Part shown: positions 1 to 15,767 of the stretch, piece by piece
Layout of the letters: each line of letters starts with the position of its first letter
How positions within the stretch are numbered: the first letter of the stretch is position 1
Origin: Mycolicibacterium chubuense NBB4
Lineage (GTDB): Bacteria > Actinomycetota > Actinomycetes > Mycobacteriales > Mycobacteriaceae
Reading direction: 5' to 3'
NCBI RefSeq assembly: GCF_000266905.1
Contig: NC_018027.1
Location: 1-64,000, forward strand
DNA length: 64,000 nucleotides
Notes under the pieces: model-generated
Database searches by the model: none
The model's input: only the letters and a program-made list of their open reading frames with translations
What the model was told of the DNA's origin: nothing
Program-made: the position numbers and the translations under genes

Positions 1-595
1 TTGAGTCTGGCCCCCGCGCAGCCACCCGCAGTGAACACGTTCACGGGCGTCACGCGATCGGCCGTTGGTAAGCTCGTCGATCTCGCAGTACTAGTCGGCG
101 CGGTCCCCGGCAGAACCAGGTCGCAGCCGTATCGCCACGTGCGGGCGACTGTTCGAGGGTACTGACGAGATTTCGCTGGGTCAAACCTGCGATCCGGTGC
201 CCGCGCAGCCCCGTCTCGACGGCCAGGGTAGCCTCTCAGCCCACGTCAGCCGCACCACAGAATTCACAACCGTCACGCTCATCTGGAACGATTGAGTCAG
301 AGGGACTTTCGCTCTGGCGCAATGTTGCAGAACTGTTGGCACTCGGAGAGAAAACTGTTAGCTTCTGGCAATGCCGCTTCCACGCCGGAGCGGCGCAAGA
401 CAACGAAGCGAGGATGACCGACTCCGCCGCGAGCCCATGGGAGCCCTGTGACGAGTTCCGGCATTCGGCATCCCCGCCCGTAGACAACAAAACGACGACG
501 AACGTCCTCTCTCCACAGCTTGTGGATAACTTTGTGGACAGTTCGTCCTCGTTCTTTTGGCTGATCGCTCATCGGCCGCGAGGGGGTGCGTGTCG
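1..595. other. non-coding region upstream of dnaA
   Basis: No credible gene is visible here; the open frames are short and do not resemble known proteins. In mycobacteria this interval separates dnaA from the divergent rpmH gene, which would lie left of the window. An inverted repeat, GTGAAC-AC-GTTCAC, sits at 31-44. Close to dnaA there are two DnaA-box matches (listed separately). A TTGGCA at 336-341 could be a -35 element, but no convincing -10 follows at normal spacing, so no dnaA promoter is called. Confidence 0.7.
521..542. promoter_or_regulatory. two DnaA boxes in the dnaA promoter region
   Basis: TGTGGATAA at 521-529 is an exact complement of the classical box TTATCCACA. TGTGGACAG at 534-542 differs from the mycobacterial consensus complement TGTGGACAA by one base. 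They lie 54-75 bases before the dnaA start, the usual place for autoregulation by DnaA. The match is seen; the regulatory role is inferred. Confidence 0.7.
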
Positions 596-2086
596 TTGAC
601 AGGTGACCCCGAACCACCGTTCGTCGCGATCTGGAACAACGTCGTCACCGAGCTCAACGGCGCCGGCGGCACGATGAACGGATCCCTGACCCCGCAGCAG
701 CGCGCCTGGCTCAAACTCGTCCGTCCCCTCGTGATCACCGAGGGATTCGCGCTGCTGTCGGTACCGACGCCGTTCGTGCAGAACGAGATCGAGCGCCACC
801 TGCGCGAACCCATCGTCGCGGCGCTGAGCCGCCAACTCGGCCAGCGCGTCGAGCTCGGCGTCCGCATCGCCGACCCCGCGCCCGCCGACGCCGACGACGG
901 ACCCAACGGTTTCGCGGCGCCGGCCACCCTCGCGGACAATGCCGACTCGGACGACGACGTCGACGACGACCTGGCCGCGCAGGCCAGCGCCGAGGAGAGC
1001 TGGCCCACGTACTTCTCCAGCCGCGCGAAGAGCACCTCGATCGAGGACCCCACCGCGATCAACCTCAACCGGCGCTACACCTTCGACACCTTTGTCATCG
1101 GCGCCTCCAACCGGTTCGCCCACGCCGCGTCACTGGCCATCGCCGAGGCTCCGGCGCGTGCCTACAATCCGCTGTTCATCTGGGGTGAGTCCGGTCTCGG
1201 CAAGACCCACCTGCTGCACGCGGCGGGTAACTACGCCCAACGGCTGTTCCCCGGGATGCGCGTCAAGTACGTCTCGACCGAGGAATTCACCAACGACTTC
1301 ATCAACTCGCTGCGCGATGACCGCCGCGCGTCGTTCAAGCGCACCTACCGCGACATCGACGTGCTGCTGGTCGACGACATCCAGTTCATCGAGGGCAAAG
1401 ACGGTATCCAGGAAGAGTTCTTCCATACCTTCAACACCCTGCACAACGCGAACAAGCAGATCGTCATCTCTTCCGACCGCCCGCCCAAACAGCTCGCGAC
1501 CCTCGAGGACCGGCTCAGGACACGGTTCGAGTGGGGTCTGATCACCGACGTGCAGCCTCCGGAGCTCGAGACCCGGATCGCCATCCTGCGCAAGAAGGCG
1601 CAGATGGACCGTCTCGACGTCCCCGACGATGTTCTGGAGTTGATCGCCAGCCGCATCGAGCGCAACATCCGCGAACTCGAGGGCGCCCTGATCCGGGTGA
1701 CGGCGTTCGCGTCGCTGAACAAGACCTCGATCGACAAAACGCTGGCCGAGATCGTGCTGCGGGATCTGATCTCCGATGCCACCACGATGCAGATCAGCAC
1801 CGCGGCGATCATGGCCGCCACCGCCGAGTACTTCGAGACCAGCATCGACGAGCTCCGCGGACCCGGCAAGACGCGCGCGCTGGCCCAGTCGCGCCAGATC
1901 GCGATGTATCTGTGCCGCGAGCTGACCGATCTCTCCCTGCCCAAAATCGGGCAGGCCTTCGGACGTGACCACACGACAGTCATGTACGCGGAGAAGAAGA
2001 TTCGCGGCGAGATGGCCGAACGCCGCGAGGTCTTCGATCACGTCAAGGAACTCACCACGCGCATCCGTCAGCGCGCCAAGCGCTGA
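596..2086 (+). CDS. dnaA: chromosomal replication initiator DnaA
   Basis: Initiator ATPase that binds DnaA boxes and opens the origin. The 496-residue product has an N-terminal interaction domain, a variable acidic linker (about 90-150), an AAA+ domain with Walker A GESGLGKT at 197-204 and Walker B LLVDDIQF at 257-264, and a C-terminal DNA-binding domain with [10 protein letters not shown] at 456-465. I place the start at TTG 596, nine bases after AGGGGG (581-586), because it gives the N-terminus typical of mycobacterial DnaA (M-T-x-DP-x-PPFV). In-frame GTG 590 is too close to that site, and TTG 557 lies before it. The gene is followed by the oriC candidate and dnaN. DnaA boxes just upstream suggest autoregulation. 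Confidence 0.97.
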   Translation: MTGDPEPPFVAIWNNVVTELNGAGGTMNGSLTPQQRAWLKLVRPLVITEGFALLSVPTPFVQNEIERHLREPIVAALSRQLGQRVELGVRIADPAPADADDGPNGFAAPATLADNADSDDDVDDDLAAQASAEESWPTYFSSRAKSTSIEDPTAINLNRRYTFDTFVIGASNRFAHAASLAIAEAPARAYNPLFIWGESGLGKTHLLHAAGNYAQRLFPGMRVKYVSTEEFTNDFINSLRDDRRASFKRTYRDIDVLLVDDIQFIEGKDGIQEEFFHTFNTLHNANKQIVISSDRPPKQLATLEDRLRTRFEWGLITDVQPPELETRIAILRKKAQMDRLDVPDDVLELIASRIERNIRELEGALIRVTAFASLNKTSIDKTLAEIVLRDLISDATTMQISTAAIMAATAEYFETSIDELRGPGKTRALAQSRQIAMYLCRELTDLSLPKIGQAFGRDHTTVMYAEKKIRGEMAERREVFDHVKELTTRIRQRAKR

Positions 2087-2666
2087 GCTCCCGTCACCAC
2101 TCCCCTTCCCCGCGACGCCGTCTTCGGTCTGTCGTGGGCGTGTCGCTGCCCGCGTGGCGGGTCTTCGCACTCAGGAAATCTGAAAAACTTCGGCAACTGC
2201 CGTCACACCCGTCACTGCACAGAGGTGTGGATCGGCATGTGCACAACCTGAGGTCAAGCGCGCCCCAACCGCCGTGTGATTCCACAACCGCGCCGCCATC
2301 CCCAGCGCATCATCAGGGACCGCCCCGGTATCCCCAAGGTGCTCACACCGGCACACCGCCGCTGGCCTGCGCGAAGTTTCCGTTGTCCCCAGACTGCACA
2401 GCCCCTACTACTGTTGCTTGTCTATCTCCCTAGATTTCTTTTAGAAGAAGCCGGCTGGGGAAAGGACGAATCCCACGCGCCGGACGAGGGTCCGCCCACC
2501 CGGGTTGTCACCCCGATCGTTTAGCTTTCAAGTTGGGGCCGAAAGCTCTACGGTGGTTCATCGACAGCCGTTCGGGGTGGTCGCAGCGCTTCCGAGTCGC
2601 GCGGCGGGCGATTCCACCGAAATCGCTGAGTTGAAGCTCTATCGGGGTGTGCATCGAAGGGACGCT
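2087..2666. other. oriC: oriC candidate (dnaA-dnaN intergenic region)
   Basis: This 580-base non-coding interval is where the origin of mycobacteria lies. It holds degenerate DnaA boxes: TGTGCACAA (2238-2246) and TTGTCCCCA (2393-2401), each one mismatch from TGTGGACAA/TTGTCCACA, plus weaker matches at 2226-2234 and 2515-2523. The stretch around 2431-2450 (TAGATTTCTTTTAGAAGAAG) is clearly AT-rich for this genome and is a candidate unwinding element. No gene is seen. Boxes here are weaker than those upstream of dnaA, as is usual for mycobacterial origins. Confidence 0.85.
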
Positions 2667-3866
2667 ATGGACGTGGCGACGACAACGGCTGGTCTGACGG
2701 ATCTGAAGTTTCGACTGAACCGCGAAGACTTCGCCGATGCGGTCGCCTGGGTTGCGCGCAACCTGCCCTCGCGGCCGACCGTGCCGGTCCTCGCCGGCGT
2801 GCTGCTCACCGGCTCCGATGAGGGCCTGACGATTTCCGGCTTCGACTACGAAGTGTCGGCCGAAGTGCAAATACCTGCTGAAATCGCTTCTGCGGGAAGT
2901 GCTTTGGTGTCGGGCCGGTTGCTTTCCGACATTGTGCGGGCCTTGCCGGCCAAGCCGGTCGAGGTCAGCGTCGAGGGCACCCGGGTATCGCTGACCTGCG
3001 GAAGTGCCCGCTTCTCCCTGCCCACGATGGCCGTCGAGGACTACCCGACGTTGCCGACGCTGCCCGACGAGACCGGTGTGGTCTCCTCGGATCTGTTCGC
3101 CGAGGCGATCGGCCAGGTCGCGGTCGCCGCCGGCCGGGACGACACGCTGCCCATGTTGACGGGCATTCGGGTCGAGATCTCCGGTGAGAAGGTCGTTTTG
3201 GCCGCCACCGACCGCTTCCGCCTGGCGGTGCGCGAGCTCACCTGGTCGACGGCCTCGCCCGGCATCGAAGCCGCGGTGCTGGTCCCGGCGAAGACGCTGG
3301 CCGAGGCGGCCCGGGCCGGAACCGTCGGCGCCGACGTGCACCTGTCGTTGGGTGCGGGGGCCAGCGTGGGCAAGGAGGGTCTGCTGGGCATCCGCAGCGA
3401 GGGCAAGCGCAGCACCACCCGCCTGCTCGACGCCGAATTCCCGAAGTTCCGTCAGCTGCTGCCCACCGAGCACACCGCCATCGCGACCATCGGTGTGGCC
3501 GAGCTGACCGAGGCGATCAAGCGCGTGGCCCTGGTCGCCGACCGTGGGGCCCAGGTGCGGATGGAATTCTCCGAGGACGTGCTGCGGCTGTCGGCCGGCG
3601 CCGACGACGTCGGCCGTGCCGAGGAGGACCTGCCGGTCGAGTTCTCCGGCGATCCGCTCACCATCGCCTTCAACCCGACTTATCTGACCGACGGTCTCGG
3701 GTCGCTGCACGCCGAGCGGGTGACATTCGGCTTCACCACGCCCAGCCGCCCGGCGGTGTTGCGTCCCGCCGGCGAGGACGGTGCTGCCACGTCCGATGGT
3801 GGTCCCTTCCCGGCCGCGCACACCGACTACGTCTACCTGTTGATGCCGGTGCGCCTTCCCGGCTGA
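2667..3866 (+). CDS. dnaN: DNA polymerase III sliding clamp (beta subunit)
   Basis: The 399-residue product is the ring-shaped processivity clamp that tethers DNA polymerase III and many other DNA enzymes. It has the three-repeat clamp architecture over its full length and ends in the usual clamp C-terminus ([10 protein letters not shown]). The length is close to the 402 residues known for M. tuberculosis. I use ATG 2667, preceded by GAAGGGA, because the frame upstream of it (open from 2505) runs through the oriC candidate and does not resemble the clamp. gnd follows after 28 bases in the same direction. Confidence 0.97.
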   Translation: MDVATTTAGLTDLKFRLNREDFADAVAWVARNLPSRPTVPVLAGVLLTGSDEGLTISGFDYEVSAEVQIPAEIASAGSALVSGRLLSDIVRALPAKPVEVSVEGTRVSLTCGSARFSLPTMAVEDYPTLPTLPDETGVVSSDLFAEAIGQVAVAAGRDDTLPMLTGIRVEISGEKVVLAATDRFRLAVRELTWSTASPGIEAAVLVPAKTLAEAARAGTVGADVHLSLGAGASVGKEGLLGIRSEGKRSTTRLLDAEFPKFRQLLPTEHTAIATIGVAELTEAIKRVALVADRGAQVRMEFSEDVLRLSAGADDVGRAEEDLPVEFSGDPLTIAFNPTYLTDGLGSLHAERVTFGFTTPSRPAVLRPAGEDGAATSDGGPFPAAHTDYVYLLMPVRLPG

Positions 3867-3894
3867 TCGGATCGCACCGGAGAAGGGACTTTCG

Positions 3895-4788
3895 ATGCAG
3901 TTAGGTCTCGTCGGCCTGGGCAAGATGGGTTTCAACATGCGGGCCCGCCTGCGCGACGGCGGTCACGAGGTCGTGGGATACGACCCGAGGCCCGAGGTGT
4001 CCGATGTCGCGTCCCTTGCCGACCTTGCCGGCGCGCTCGCCACCCCCCGCGTCGTGTGGGTGATGGTGCCCTCGGGGACCGTCACCGACAGCACCATCAA
4101 GGAACTCTCCGAGGTCCTCGGCGAGGGCGATCTGGTGATCGACGGGGGTAACTCGCGCTACACCGAGGATGCACCGCACGCGGAACTGTTGGGCGCCAAG
4201 GGTATTGCCTTCGTCGACGCCGGCGTGTCCGGAGGGATCTGGGGGTTGACCGAGGGCTATGGGCTGATGGTCGGCGGGAGCGATGCCGACGTCGAGCGTG
4301 CCATGCCGATCTTCGACACGCTGCGTCCCCCCGGACCGCGGGAGGACGGGTTCGTCCACGTGGGGCCGGTCGGAGCAGGTCATTTCGCCAAGATGGTGCA
4401 CAACGGCGTGGAGTACGCGCTGATGACGGCGTATGCCGAGGGCTACGAACTGCTGGCCGCCGAGGATCTGGTGAAGGACCCGCAGGCGGTCTACCAGGCG
4501 TGGTCCAACGGCACCGTGGTCCGGTCGTGGCTGCAGCAACTCCTGGCCCGGGCCCTCAAAGACGATCCGGGACTCGTGGAGATCAGCGGCTACACCGAGG
4601 ATTCCGGGGAGGGCCGGTGGACGGTCGAGGAGGCCATCCGGCTGCGGGTGCCCGTGCCGGGCATCGCGGCGTCGCTGTTCGCGCGCTTCCTGTCGCGGCA
4701 GGACGATTCGCCCACGATGAAGGCGGTCGCCGCGCTGCGTAACCAGTTCGGCGGTCACGCGGTCAAGCGGGTCAGCGAGTCCGGGTGA
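3895..4788 (+). CDS. gnd: 6-phosphogluconate dehydrogenase, decarboxylating (short form)
   Basis: Converts 6-phosphogluconate to ribulose 5-phosphate and CO2 in the pentose phosphate pathway. At 297 residues it belongs to the short class of 6PGDH, not the 470-residue class. It begins with the nucleotide-binding fingerprint GLVGLGKMG (residues 4-12), has an Asp after the second beta strand (GYD), and carries the substrate-site motif [11 protein letters not shown] good ribosome site (GGAGAAGGGA) precedes the ATG. Its place between dnaN and recF is normal for many mycobacteria although it has no link to replication. Cofactor preference (NAD or NADP) cannot be settled; the Asp hints at NAD. Confidence 0.93.
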   Translation: MQLGLVGLGKMGFNMRARLRDGGHEVVGYDPRPEVSDVASLADLAGALATPRVVWVMVPSGTVTDSTIKELSEVLGEGDLVIDGGNSRYTEDAPHAELLGAKGIAFVDAGVSGGIWGLTEGYGLMVGGSDADVERAMPIFDTLRPPGPREDGFVHVGPVGAGHFAKMVHNGVEYALMTAYAEGYELLAAEDLVKDPQAVYQAWSNGTVVRSWLQQLLARALKDDPGLVEISGYTEDSGEGRWTVEEAIRLRVPVPGIAASLFARFLSRQDDSPTMKAVAALRNQFGGHAVKRVSESG

Positions 4789-4801
4789 CCGAGGGGTATC
4801 C

Positions 4802-5962
4802 GTGTACGTTCGTCATCTCGCGCTGACGGACTTCCGGTCATGGCCGCGGGTCGAGTTGGAGCTCGAGCCGGGGCGCACGGTCTTCGTCGGGCCGAATGGC
4901 TTCGGCAAAACGAATCTCCTTGAGGCCCTCTGGTATTCGTCGACGCTGGGCTCGCACCGGGTGGCGTCGGACGCCCCGCTGGTCCGGGCCGGTGCCGAGC
5001 GCGCGGTGGTGTCGACCATCGTCGTGAACGACGGGCGCGAACTCGCCGTCGACCTGGACATCACCTCCGGGCGGGCGAACAAGGCGCGGTTGAACCGCTC
5101 CCCGGTGCGGTCGGCGCGCGAGATCCTCGGGGTGCTGCGCGCGGTGTTGTTCGCACCGGAAGATCTCGCGCTGGTGCGCGGGGACCCCGGGGAGCGTCGA
5201 CGCTACCTCGACGAACTGGCCACCACCCGTCGGCCGCGGATCGCCGCGGTGCGGGCCGACTACGACAAGGTGGTGCGCCAGCGGACGGCGCTGTTGAAGA
5301 CGGCCGCAGGCGCCCGGTACCGCGGTGACCGCGGCGCGTTGGAGACCCTCGACGTGTGGGACGGCCACCTGGCCGCGCACGGCGCCCAATTGGTCGCCGC
5401 CCGTGTGGAACTCGTCCGCGAACTGGCGCCCGAGGTCGAGAAGGCCTATCAACTGCTGGCGCCGGCGTCCCGGCCCGCCGCCATCCGCTACCGCAGCGGT
5501 GTGGAGGTGGTCGAGGACGAGGCGGCCGCGGGCAACAGCGACCCGGAGGTGTTCGAGGCCGCCCTGCTCGATGCGCTGAGCCGGCGCCGGGATGCCGAAC
5601 TGGAACGCGGGGTCTGTCTTGTCGGACCGCACCGCGATGATCTGGAGTTGCGGCTGGGTGACCAGCCGGCGAAAGGTTTTGCCAGTCATGGGGAGTCGTG
5701 GTCGGTGGCCCTGGCTCTGAGGTTGGCGGCCTATGAACTGTTGCGCGCGGAGGGAGGAGATCCGGTGTTGCTGCTCGACGACGTGTTCGCCGAACTGGAC
5801 AGTGCGCGGCGTGCGGCGCTGGCCCAGGTGGCCGAGTCGGCCGAACAGGTGCTCGTGACCGCGGCGGTCCACGACGACATCCCGCCGCACTGGGATGCCC
5901 GTCGCGTCGAGATCACGATGACAGACGGGGACACCGGGCGGATCTCGGTGGCGCAGCCATGA
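4802..5962 (+). CDS. recF: DNA replication and repair ATPase RecF
   Basis: RecF is an SMC-like ATPase that loads RecA at gaps and stalled forks with RecO and RecR. The 386-residue product has Walker A GPNGFGKT near residue 30, an ABC-like signature region around [12 protein letters not shown], and Walker [13 protein letters not shown] near the C-terminus. The start is GTG 4802. The last codons overlap the next gene by ATGA (5959-5962), so RecF and DciA are probably translationally coupled. All family features are intact. Confidence 0.96.
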   Translation: MYVRHLALTDFRSWPRVELELEPGRTVFVGPNGFGKTNLLEALWYSSTLGSHRVASDAPLVRAGAERAVVSTIVVNDGRELAVDLDITSGRANKARLNRSPVRSAREILGVLRAVLFAPEDLALVRGDPGERRRYLDELATTRRPRIAAVRADYDKVVRQRTALLKTAAGARYRGDRGALETLDVWDGHLAAHGAQLVAARVELVRELAPEVEKAYQLLAPASRPAAIRYRSGVEVVEDEAAAGNSDPEVFEAALLDALSRRRDAELERGVCLVGPHRDDLELRLGDQPAKGFASHGESWSVALALRLAAYELLRAEGGDPVLLLDDVFAELDSARRAALAQVAESAEQVLVTAAVHDDIPPHWDARRVEITMTDGDTGRISVAQP

Positions 5963-6531
5963 CCGACGACGAGCCGGATCAGCCCGCCGGTGACACCGCG
6001 CCGCCGGCTCACCTGGCGGGCATGAAGGGTATGGACCTGGTGCGGCGTGTCCTGGAGGAAGCGCGCGGCGCGGCACGCGTGCAGGGCAAGGACGTCGGAC
6101 GCGGCCGCACCTCCCCCGCTCCCCGGCGGTCGGCGCCGACCAGCCGGCGGCGGTGGTCGGGGCCGGGGCCCGACCACCGGGATCCTCAACTGCTCGGGTC
6201 GGCGACCAGCGAGCTCGCCAAGAGCCGGGGCTGGTCGACGCGCGTCGCCGAGGGCGCCGTGTTCGGACGTTGGCGCGCCGTCGTGGGCGACCAGATCGCC
6301 GCGCACGCGGAACCGACGTCGTTGCACGAGGGCGTGCTGACGGTGGCGGCGGAGTCGACGGCCTGGGCGACCCAGCTGCGGATGGTGCAGGCCCAGATCC
6401 TGGCGAAGATCGCCGCCGCGGTCGGCGACGGTGTCGTCACGTCGCTGAAGATCACCGGTCCCGTCGGTCCGTCGTGGCGGAAGGGCCCGTACAGCGTCCG
6501 CGGCCGGGGACCCCGCGACACGTACGGCTGA
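5959..6531 (+). CDS. dciA: DciA-type helicase-loading factor (DUF721, Rv0004 family)
   Basis: The product (190 residues) belongs to the DUF721/DciA family. These proteins interact with the replicative helicase DnaB in bacteria that lack DnaC-type loaders, and the M. tuberculosis homologue Rv0004 has been described as an essential replication protein. The conserved domain is in the C-terminal half (about residues 80-170, with the family core VVGDQIAAH and [14 protein letters not shown]). The N-terminal half is low-complexity and basic (Arg/Pro-rich). It overlaps recF by four bases. A 221-base gap then precedes gyrB. Confidence 0.9.
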   Translation: MTDDEPDQPAGDTAPPAHLAGMKGMDLVRRVLEEARGAARVQGKDVGRGRTSPAPRRSAPTSRRRWSGPGPDHRDPQLLGSATSELAKSRGWSTRVAEGAVFGRWRAVVGDQIAAHAEPTSLHEGVLTVAAESTAWATQLRMVQAQILAKIAAAVGDGVVTSLKITGPVGPSWRKGPYSVRGRGPRDTYG

Positions 6532-6686
6532 GGTCCTCGCCCGGGCGATGCTGAGAGCCGCCAGGACGCGACCGAACACTTTCCGAAGCGTCAAGACCTA
6601 TCTGTTACCGAGAAATTCCGCGCACGGCGCTATCAGGTATGTGGAAACGCCGCCACAGAATCGGTCCTGACGGTGGTTGCCGGTAG

Positions 6687-8780
<2,094 letters not shown>

Positions 8781-8803
8781 TCCGACCAGCTAGGGCTGAT
8801 TAC

Positions 8804-11881
<3,078 letters not shown>

Positions 11882-11891
11882 GGAGTCGTAG

Positions 11892-12902
11892 GTGAGCTCA
11901 CCGAACGAGCCGGGATACCCGCGTACGGGTGAGGGATCCGGCGGGGCCAACGGCTCGGCTGGACCCTCGGGCTCCGGACACGGGGCCGGCTCGCCCGGCA
12001 ACTCGGTGACCCAGGGCGGCCCTCCGTCAGGCCCTGCCCACGGCGCCGACCACGGGGACGTGCCGCCGTGGCAGCGCGGGCCCGCTGCAAGGGCACGGCA
12101 GCAGCAGGCTCCCGAGGACTCGTCCCCGGACCGGTCCGGTGGGTCGGGCCTCGACGCCCGGCTCAACCGGTTCATGTCGGGTGGGGCGCCGGCGGGGAGC
12201 CAGGAGGCCGAGCACGCGACCCGCGGCGAGCAGCGCACGGAGACCGTCCGCCCGGAGGGTCCGCGTCCAGAGGGTCCGCGTCCAGAGGGTCCGCGTCCGG
12301 AGGGCCCGCGTCCGGAGGGCCTGCGTCCAGACGGTCCGCGCTCGGAACCCCCGACGCGCAGCGACTCCCGGACCGCGGCGTACGCCAGCGAGCTGCCCGA
12401 CCTGTCGGGTCCAATGCCGCGTCCCCCGCAGCAGCAGCGCAAGCCCGTCGATCGTCCGGCGCCCGAGCAACCGGCGAAGGCCACCAAGGCCCCGGCCGGC
12501 AGGGCGGTGCAGGTGGCCCCGCGTCCGTCACAGAGCGGACCGGTGCGGGCCAGCATGCAGATCCGGCGGTTCGATCCGTGGAGCGTGCTGAAGATCTCGC
12601 TGGTGCTCTCGGTCGCGCTGTTCTTCGTGTGGATGATCGCCGTGGCGTTCCTGTACCTCGTCCTCGGCGGCATGGGCGTGTGGAGCAAGCTCAACAGCAA
12701 CGTCGGCGACCTGCTGACCAGCGCCAGTGGCAGTTCCGGTGGGGAGCTGGTCTCCAGCGGCACGATCTTCGGCGGTGCGGCGCTGATCGGCCTGGTGAAC
12801 ATCGTGCTGCTGACCGCTGCCGCCACCATCGGCGCGTTCATCTACAACCTGACGACCGATCTGGTGGGCGGTGTCGAAGTGACGCTCGCCGACCGCGACT
12901 GA
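11892..12902 (+). CDS. DUF3566 membrane protein (Rv0007 family)
   Basis: Function unknown. The 336-residue product has a long Gly/Pro/Arg-rich cytoplasmic N-terminal half (1-215) that includes tandem GPRPE repeats. A DUF3566 domain follows, with two membrane segments: about 236-258 ([20 protein letters not shown]) and about 294-318 ([20 protein letters not shown]). The gene starts at GTG 11892 after AGGAG (11881-11885), ten bases behind gyrA. This position beside gyrA is conserved in mycobacteria. In M. tuberculosis the family has been linked to cell-envelope and division factors; that is recalled, not shown here. Confidence 0.88.
   Translation: MSSPNEPGYPRTGEGSGGANGSAGPSGSGHGAGSPGNSVTQGGPPSGPAHGADHGDVPPWQRGPAARARQQQAPEDSSPDRSGGSGLDARLNRFMSGGAPAGSQEAEHATRGEQRTETVRPEGPRPEGPRPEGPRPEGPRPEGLRPDGPRSEPPTRSDSRTAAYASELPDLSGPMPRPPQQQRKPVDRPAPEQPAKATKAPAGRAVQVAPRPSQSGPVRASMQIRRFDPWSVLKISLVLSVALFFVWMIAVAFLYLVLGGMGVWSKLNSNVGDLLTSASGSSGGELVSSGTIFGGAALIGLVNIVLLTAAATIGAFIYNLTTDLVGGVEVTLADRD
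12255..12344 (+). repeat. six 15-base tandem repeats in the DUF3566 gene
   Basis: The unit GAGGGTCCGCGTCCA, with slight variation, is repeated six times without gaps (12255-12344). It encodes a Pro-Arg-Pro-Glu-Gly pentapeptide. The unit is a multiple of three, so copy-number change keeps the frame; this segment is likely to vary in length between strains. Confidence 0.85.
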
Positions 12903-12974
12903 GGTCACCGCATACGGGTTTGGGAGACGGGTTGTCCGTGCGGTAATCTCGTCGCTCGGCCATGCGGTTGAAAA

Positions 12975-13048
12975 GGGGCTATAGCTCAGGCGGTTAGAGC
13001 GCTTCGCTGATAACGAAGAGGTCGGAGGTTCGAGTCCTCCTAGCCCCA
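12975..13048 (+). tRNA. ileT: tRNA-Ile (anticodon GAT)
   Basis: A 74-base cloverleaf. The acceptor stem GGGGCTA pairs with TAGCCCC, with A as discriminator. The anticodon stem CTTCG/CGAAG encloses GAT at 13009-13011. The T arm GGAGG-TTCGAGT-CCTCC is normal. CCA is not encoded. The pair with tRNA-Ala just downstream of gyrA is standard in mycobacteria. Confidence 0.97.
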
Positions 13049-13065
13049 CGGAAAGGTACGCATCG

Positions 13066-13179
13066 ATGAAGCTGGTGCTTCTGCTCGCAGCCGGTGTTGC
13101 CGCAGTCGCCGCCCTGGCGGTGTGGCGCACTCAGCACGGCGCCGACGTGTGGCACACCCTCGCCGACGCACCTTCCTGA
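13066..13179 (+). CDS. DLW-39-like small protein
   Basis: A 37-residue open frame between the two tRNA genes, preceded by GAAAGG. The product starts MKLVLLLAAGVAAVAALAVW, one hydrophobic helix, followed by a short polar tail with the DVW motif (27-29). Actinobacteria carry a family of such peptides (DLW-39) at exactly this place between tRNA-Ile and tRNA-Ala, which is why I accept so short a frame. Function unknown; a small membrane-anchored peptide seems likely. Confidence 0.75.
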   Translation: MKLVLLLAAGVAAVAALAVWRTQHGADVWHTLADAPS

Positions 13180-13186
13180 TCACCTC

Positions 13187-13259
13187 GGGGCCTTAGCTCA
13201 GTTGGTAGAGCGCTGCCTTTGCAAGGCAGATGTCAGGAGTTCGAATCTCCTAGGCTCCA
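13187..13259 (+). tRNA. alaT: tRNA-Ala (anticodon TGC)
   Basis: A 73-base cloverleaf. The acceptor GGGGCCT pairs with AGGCTCC (one G-U pair), with discriminator A. The anticodon stem CTGCC/GGCAG encloses TGC at 13220-13222. The T arm GGAGT-TCGAATC is normal. CCA is not encoded. The convergent sdaA stop lies five bases downstream. Confidence 0.97.
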
Positions 13260-13263
13260 CAAG

Positions 13264-14622
13264 TCAACACTCCACGACGTTGAGCGCCAGTCCCCCGCGC
13301 GACGTCTCCTTGTACTTGTCGGCCATGTCCGCGCCGGTGTCGCGCATCGTCTTGATCGCGGTGTCGAGGCTGACGTAGTGCGTGCCGTCGCCGAACAGCG
13401 CCATCCGGGCGGCGGTGATCGCCTTGACCGACGCGACCGCGTTGCGCTCGATGCACGGGATCTGCACCAGACCGCCCACCGGATCGCACGTCAGCCCGAG
13501 GTTGTGCTCGATCCCGATCTCCGCGGCGTTCTCCACCTGCCGCGGTGAGCCGCCCATGACCGCGGCCAGCCCCGCGGCCGCCATGGAACAGGCCGAGCCC
13601 ACCTCGCCCTGGCATCCGACCTCGGCCCCGGAGATCGACGCGTTCGCCTTGAACAGCTGCCCGACGGCCGCAGCGGTCAGCAGGAACTCGACCACGCCGT
13701 CCTCGTCGGCGCCGGGCACGAATCGCCAGTAGTAGTGCAGCACCGCGGGGATGATGCCGGCAGCGCCGTTGGTCGGCGCCGTGACGACCCGTCCGCCGCC
13801 CGCGTTCTCCTCGTTGACGGCCAGTGCGTAGACCGTCACCCAGTCCATGGCATACAGCGGATCGGTCGGGTCGGACTCCAACGCTTCGGCCAGCGCACCC
13901 GCCCGCCGGCGTACGCGCAGGCCGCCCGGCAGCGTGCCCTCCGCGGCCAGCCCGTTGTCGACGCACGAGCGCATCGCCGACCAGATCCGCAGCAGCCCGT
14001 CCCTCAGCCGGGCACCGTTGCCCATCGCCTCCTCGTTCGCCGTGACGAGATCGGCTATGCGACAATGGTTCTCGTCGGTCAGCGCGATGAGTTCGGCAGC
14101 GGTGTGGAATGGGTGCGGCAGCGCGACGTCGTCGGCGGGAGGCGACGCGGCTTCCTCCTCGTCCACGACGAAGCCGCCGCCGACTGAGTAATACACCCGC
14201 CGCTCGATCTCCGATCCGTCTGCACGGCGGGCGCTGAACACCATCCCGTTGCTGTGAAAAGCCATGGGCTGCAGCGAGAGAACGATGTCGGCGGCCATGT
14301 CGAAGTCGATCGTCCGTTCGCCGGCGAGGCGCAGCGACCGTTGCTCCCGGATCTCCTCGACGCGCGTGCGCGCCGCCGCCGGGTCCACGGTCTCGGGCTG
14401 TGCGCCCTCGAGTCCGAGCACGACCGCGCCCAACGTGCCGTGCCCGGTGCCGGTCGCCCCGAGCGACCCGAACAGCTCGACGCGCACATGCCCGACCTCG
14501 TCGAGTTCCCCGCGTCCCCGCAGCCACTCGACGAAGCGGTGCGCCGCCCGCATCGGCCCGACCGTGTGTGAACTCGACGGGCCGATGCCGATCGAGAACA
14601 GGTCGAACACCGAGACGGCCAT
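13264..14622 (-). CDS. sdaA: L-serine dehydratase, iron-sulfur dependent
   Basis: Deaminates L-serine to pyruvate and ammonia. The 452-residue product is the single-chain form with an N-terminal beta domain ([18 protein letters not shown], residues 10-27) fused to the alpha domain. The cysteines that bind the oxygen-sensitive 4Fe-4S cluster are visible in [19 protein letters not shown] and [10 protein letters not shown] start at ATG 14622 ([10 protein letters not shown]), which matches the family N-terminus; the frame is open further upstream without similarity. It lies seven bases downstream of cwsA, so the two are probably co-transcribed. Confidence 0.95.
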   Translation of the reverse strand: MAVSVFDLFSIGIGPSSSHTVGPMRAAHRFVEWLRGRGELDEVGHVRVELFGSLGATGTGHGTLGAVVLGLEGAQPETVDPAAARTRVEEIREQRSLRLAGERTIDFDMAADIVLSLQPMAFHSNGMVFSARRADGSEIERRVYYSVGGGFVVDEEEAASPPADDVALPHPFHTAAELIALTDENHCRIADLVTANEEAMGNGARLRDGLLRIWSAMRSCVDNGLAAEGTLPGGLRVRRRAGALAEALESDPTDPLYAMDWVTVYALAVNEENAGGGRVVTAPTNGAAGIIPAVLHYYWRFVPGADEDGVVEFLLTAAAVGQLFKANASISGAEVGCQGEVGSACSMAAAGLAAVMGGSPRQVENAAEIGIEHNLGLTCDPVGGLVQIPCIERNAVASVKAITAARMALFGDGTHYVSLDTAIKTMRDTGADMADKYKETSRGGLALNVVEC

Positions 14623-14629
14623 GGTGCAG

Positions 14630-15064
14630 CTACGGCTTGGGAGTGACTTCGACGCTGGGCGGCAGCGGGGAGGGCTCCGGCTGGGTGGAGCGCCGGATGA
14701 TCGAGAACGCGGCGGCTCCCCCGGCCAGCACGACCACACCGACCCCGGCGATCAGGAGCGGCCGGCGCCGGCGGCGGGACTTGCGGGCCTTCTCCAGCGC
14801 CTCGGGCAGGTTGGCGACCACGTCCTGCGCCGCGGCGATCTCCGCGGCGATCGATTCCTGCGCCGCGGCCAGGTCGGCCTTGAGCCGGCGGCTGAGCTGT
14901 CCGTTGCGGTACCGGTCGCCGACCCAGGACGCCGACGACATCAGCGACCCGACTCCGAGTCCCACCGCTCCCCTGGTGACGTCGACCGGCCCGACCGCCG
15001 TGTACTTCAGGCCGCGGCTCAGCCGCTGGCTGGGGCTCAATCGGACTGTGGTCGTGGAGCGCAT
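14630..15064 (-). CDS. cwsA: cell wall synthesis protein CwsA (Rv0008c family)
   Basis: Small membrane protein of polar growth and division. The M. tuberculosis and M. smegmatis homologues are reported to interact with Wag31 and CrgA. The 144-residue product starts MRSTTTVRLSPSQRLSRGLK, has a helical middle part (about 50-95) and one C-terminal membrane segment (about 102-124, LLIAGVGVVVLAGGAAAFSI), then a Pro-rich tail. ATG 15064 is chosen because AGAGGTGG lies just before it; the longer frame from 15136 adds no family sequence. The location between the tRNAs and ppiA matches M. tuberculosis. Confidence 0.9.
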   Translation of the reverse strand: MRSTTTVRLSPSQRLSRGLKYTAVGPVDVTRGAVGLGVGSLMSSASWVGDRYRNGQLSRRLKADLAAAQESIAAEIAAAQDVVANLPEALEKARKSRRRRRPLLIAGVGVVVLAGGAAAFSIIRRSTQPEPSPLPPSVEVTPKP

Positions 15065-15191
15065 TACCCACCTCTTTCGGCCGGACGGCATCGGTATCCC
15101 CCGATGTCCGCAGGGGACTCCAGCCTGCCACCTCACCCAACCCCACGGTGCCCGGTTGGCCGTCAGACCGGGCGTGGCACACTGACTTCCC

Positions 15192-15719
15192 GTGACGAGT
15201 CCTCTTCAGACCGCGACCGCAACCCTGCACACCAACCGCGGCGACATCAAGATCGCCCTGTTCGGCAATCACGCCCCCAAGACCGTGGCCAACTTCGTCG
15301 GGCTGGCCCAGGGCACCAAGGACTACAGCACCGAGAACTCTTCCGGCGGATCGTCGGGGCCGTTCTACGACGGCGCCGTCTTCCACCGCGTCATCGACGG
15401 CTTCATGATCCAGGGCGGTGACCCGACCGGCACCGGACGTGGCGGGCCGGGCTACCAGTTCGCCGACGAGTTCCACCCCGAGCTGCAGTTCGACAAGCCG
15501 TATCTGCTGGCCATGGCCAATGCCGGGCCCGGCACCAACGGCTCGCAGTTCTTCATCACCGTGACGAAGACGCCGCACCTCAACCGGCGGCACACCATCT
15601 TCGGCGAGGTCGTCGATCCCGAGTCGCAGAAGGTCGTCGACGCCATCGCGACCACCTCCACCGACCGCAGCGACCGCCCCACGGAGCCGGTCGTCATCGA
15701 GTCGATCACCATCTCCTAG
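15192..15719 (+). CDS. ppiA: peptidyl-prolyl cis-trans isomerase A (cyclophilin)
   Basis: Cyclophilin that speeds isomerisation of X-Pro bonds during folding. The 175-residue cytoplasmic product has the classic motifs [19 protein letters not shown] and NGSQFFIT, including the catalytic Arg (in FHRV), the Phe/Met pocket and QGGD. No signal peptide is present. The start is GTG 15192. It is transcribed divergently from cwsA and ends 48 bases from the convergent PH-domain gene. Confidence 0.97.
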   Translation: MTSPLQTATATLHTNRGDIKIALFGNHAPKTVANFVGLAQGTKDYSTENSSGGSSGPFYDGAVFHRVIDGFMIQGGDPTGTGRGGPGYQFADEFHPELQFDKPYLLAMANAGPGTNGSQFFITVTKTPHLNRRHTIFGEVVDPESQKVVDAIATTSTDRSDRPTEPVVIESITIS

Positions 15720-15767
15720 TGGATTCGGCGGGGTGGGTCGCGCTCGCCGCGACCACCCCGGCCGAGA

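Noticed and set aside
31..44. Inverted repeat GTGAAC-AC-GTTCAC as a parS site
   Set aside because: It does not match the parS consensus (TGTTTCACGTGAAACA type), so it is left as an unexplained short repeat.
336..599. An 87-codon frame upstream of dnaA
   Set aside because: It crosses the DnaA boxes and the dnaA ribosome site, has no family resemblance and overlaps the dnaA start.
12255..12344. Regular short repeats that might be a CRISPR array
   Set aside because: The units are contiguous 15-base codon repeats inside a gene, without spacers. No cas gene is present.
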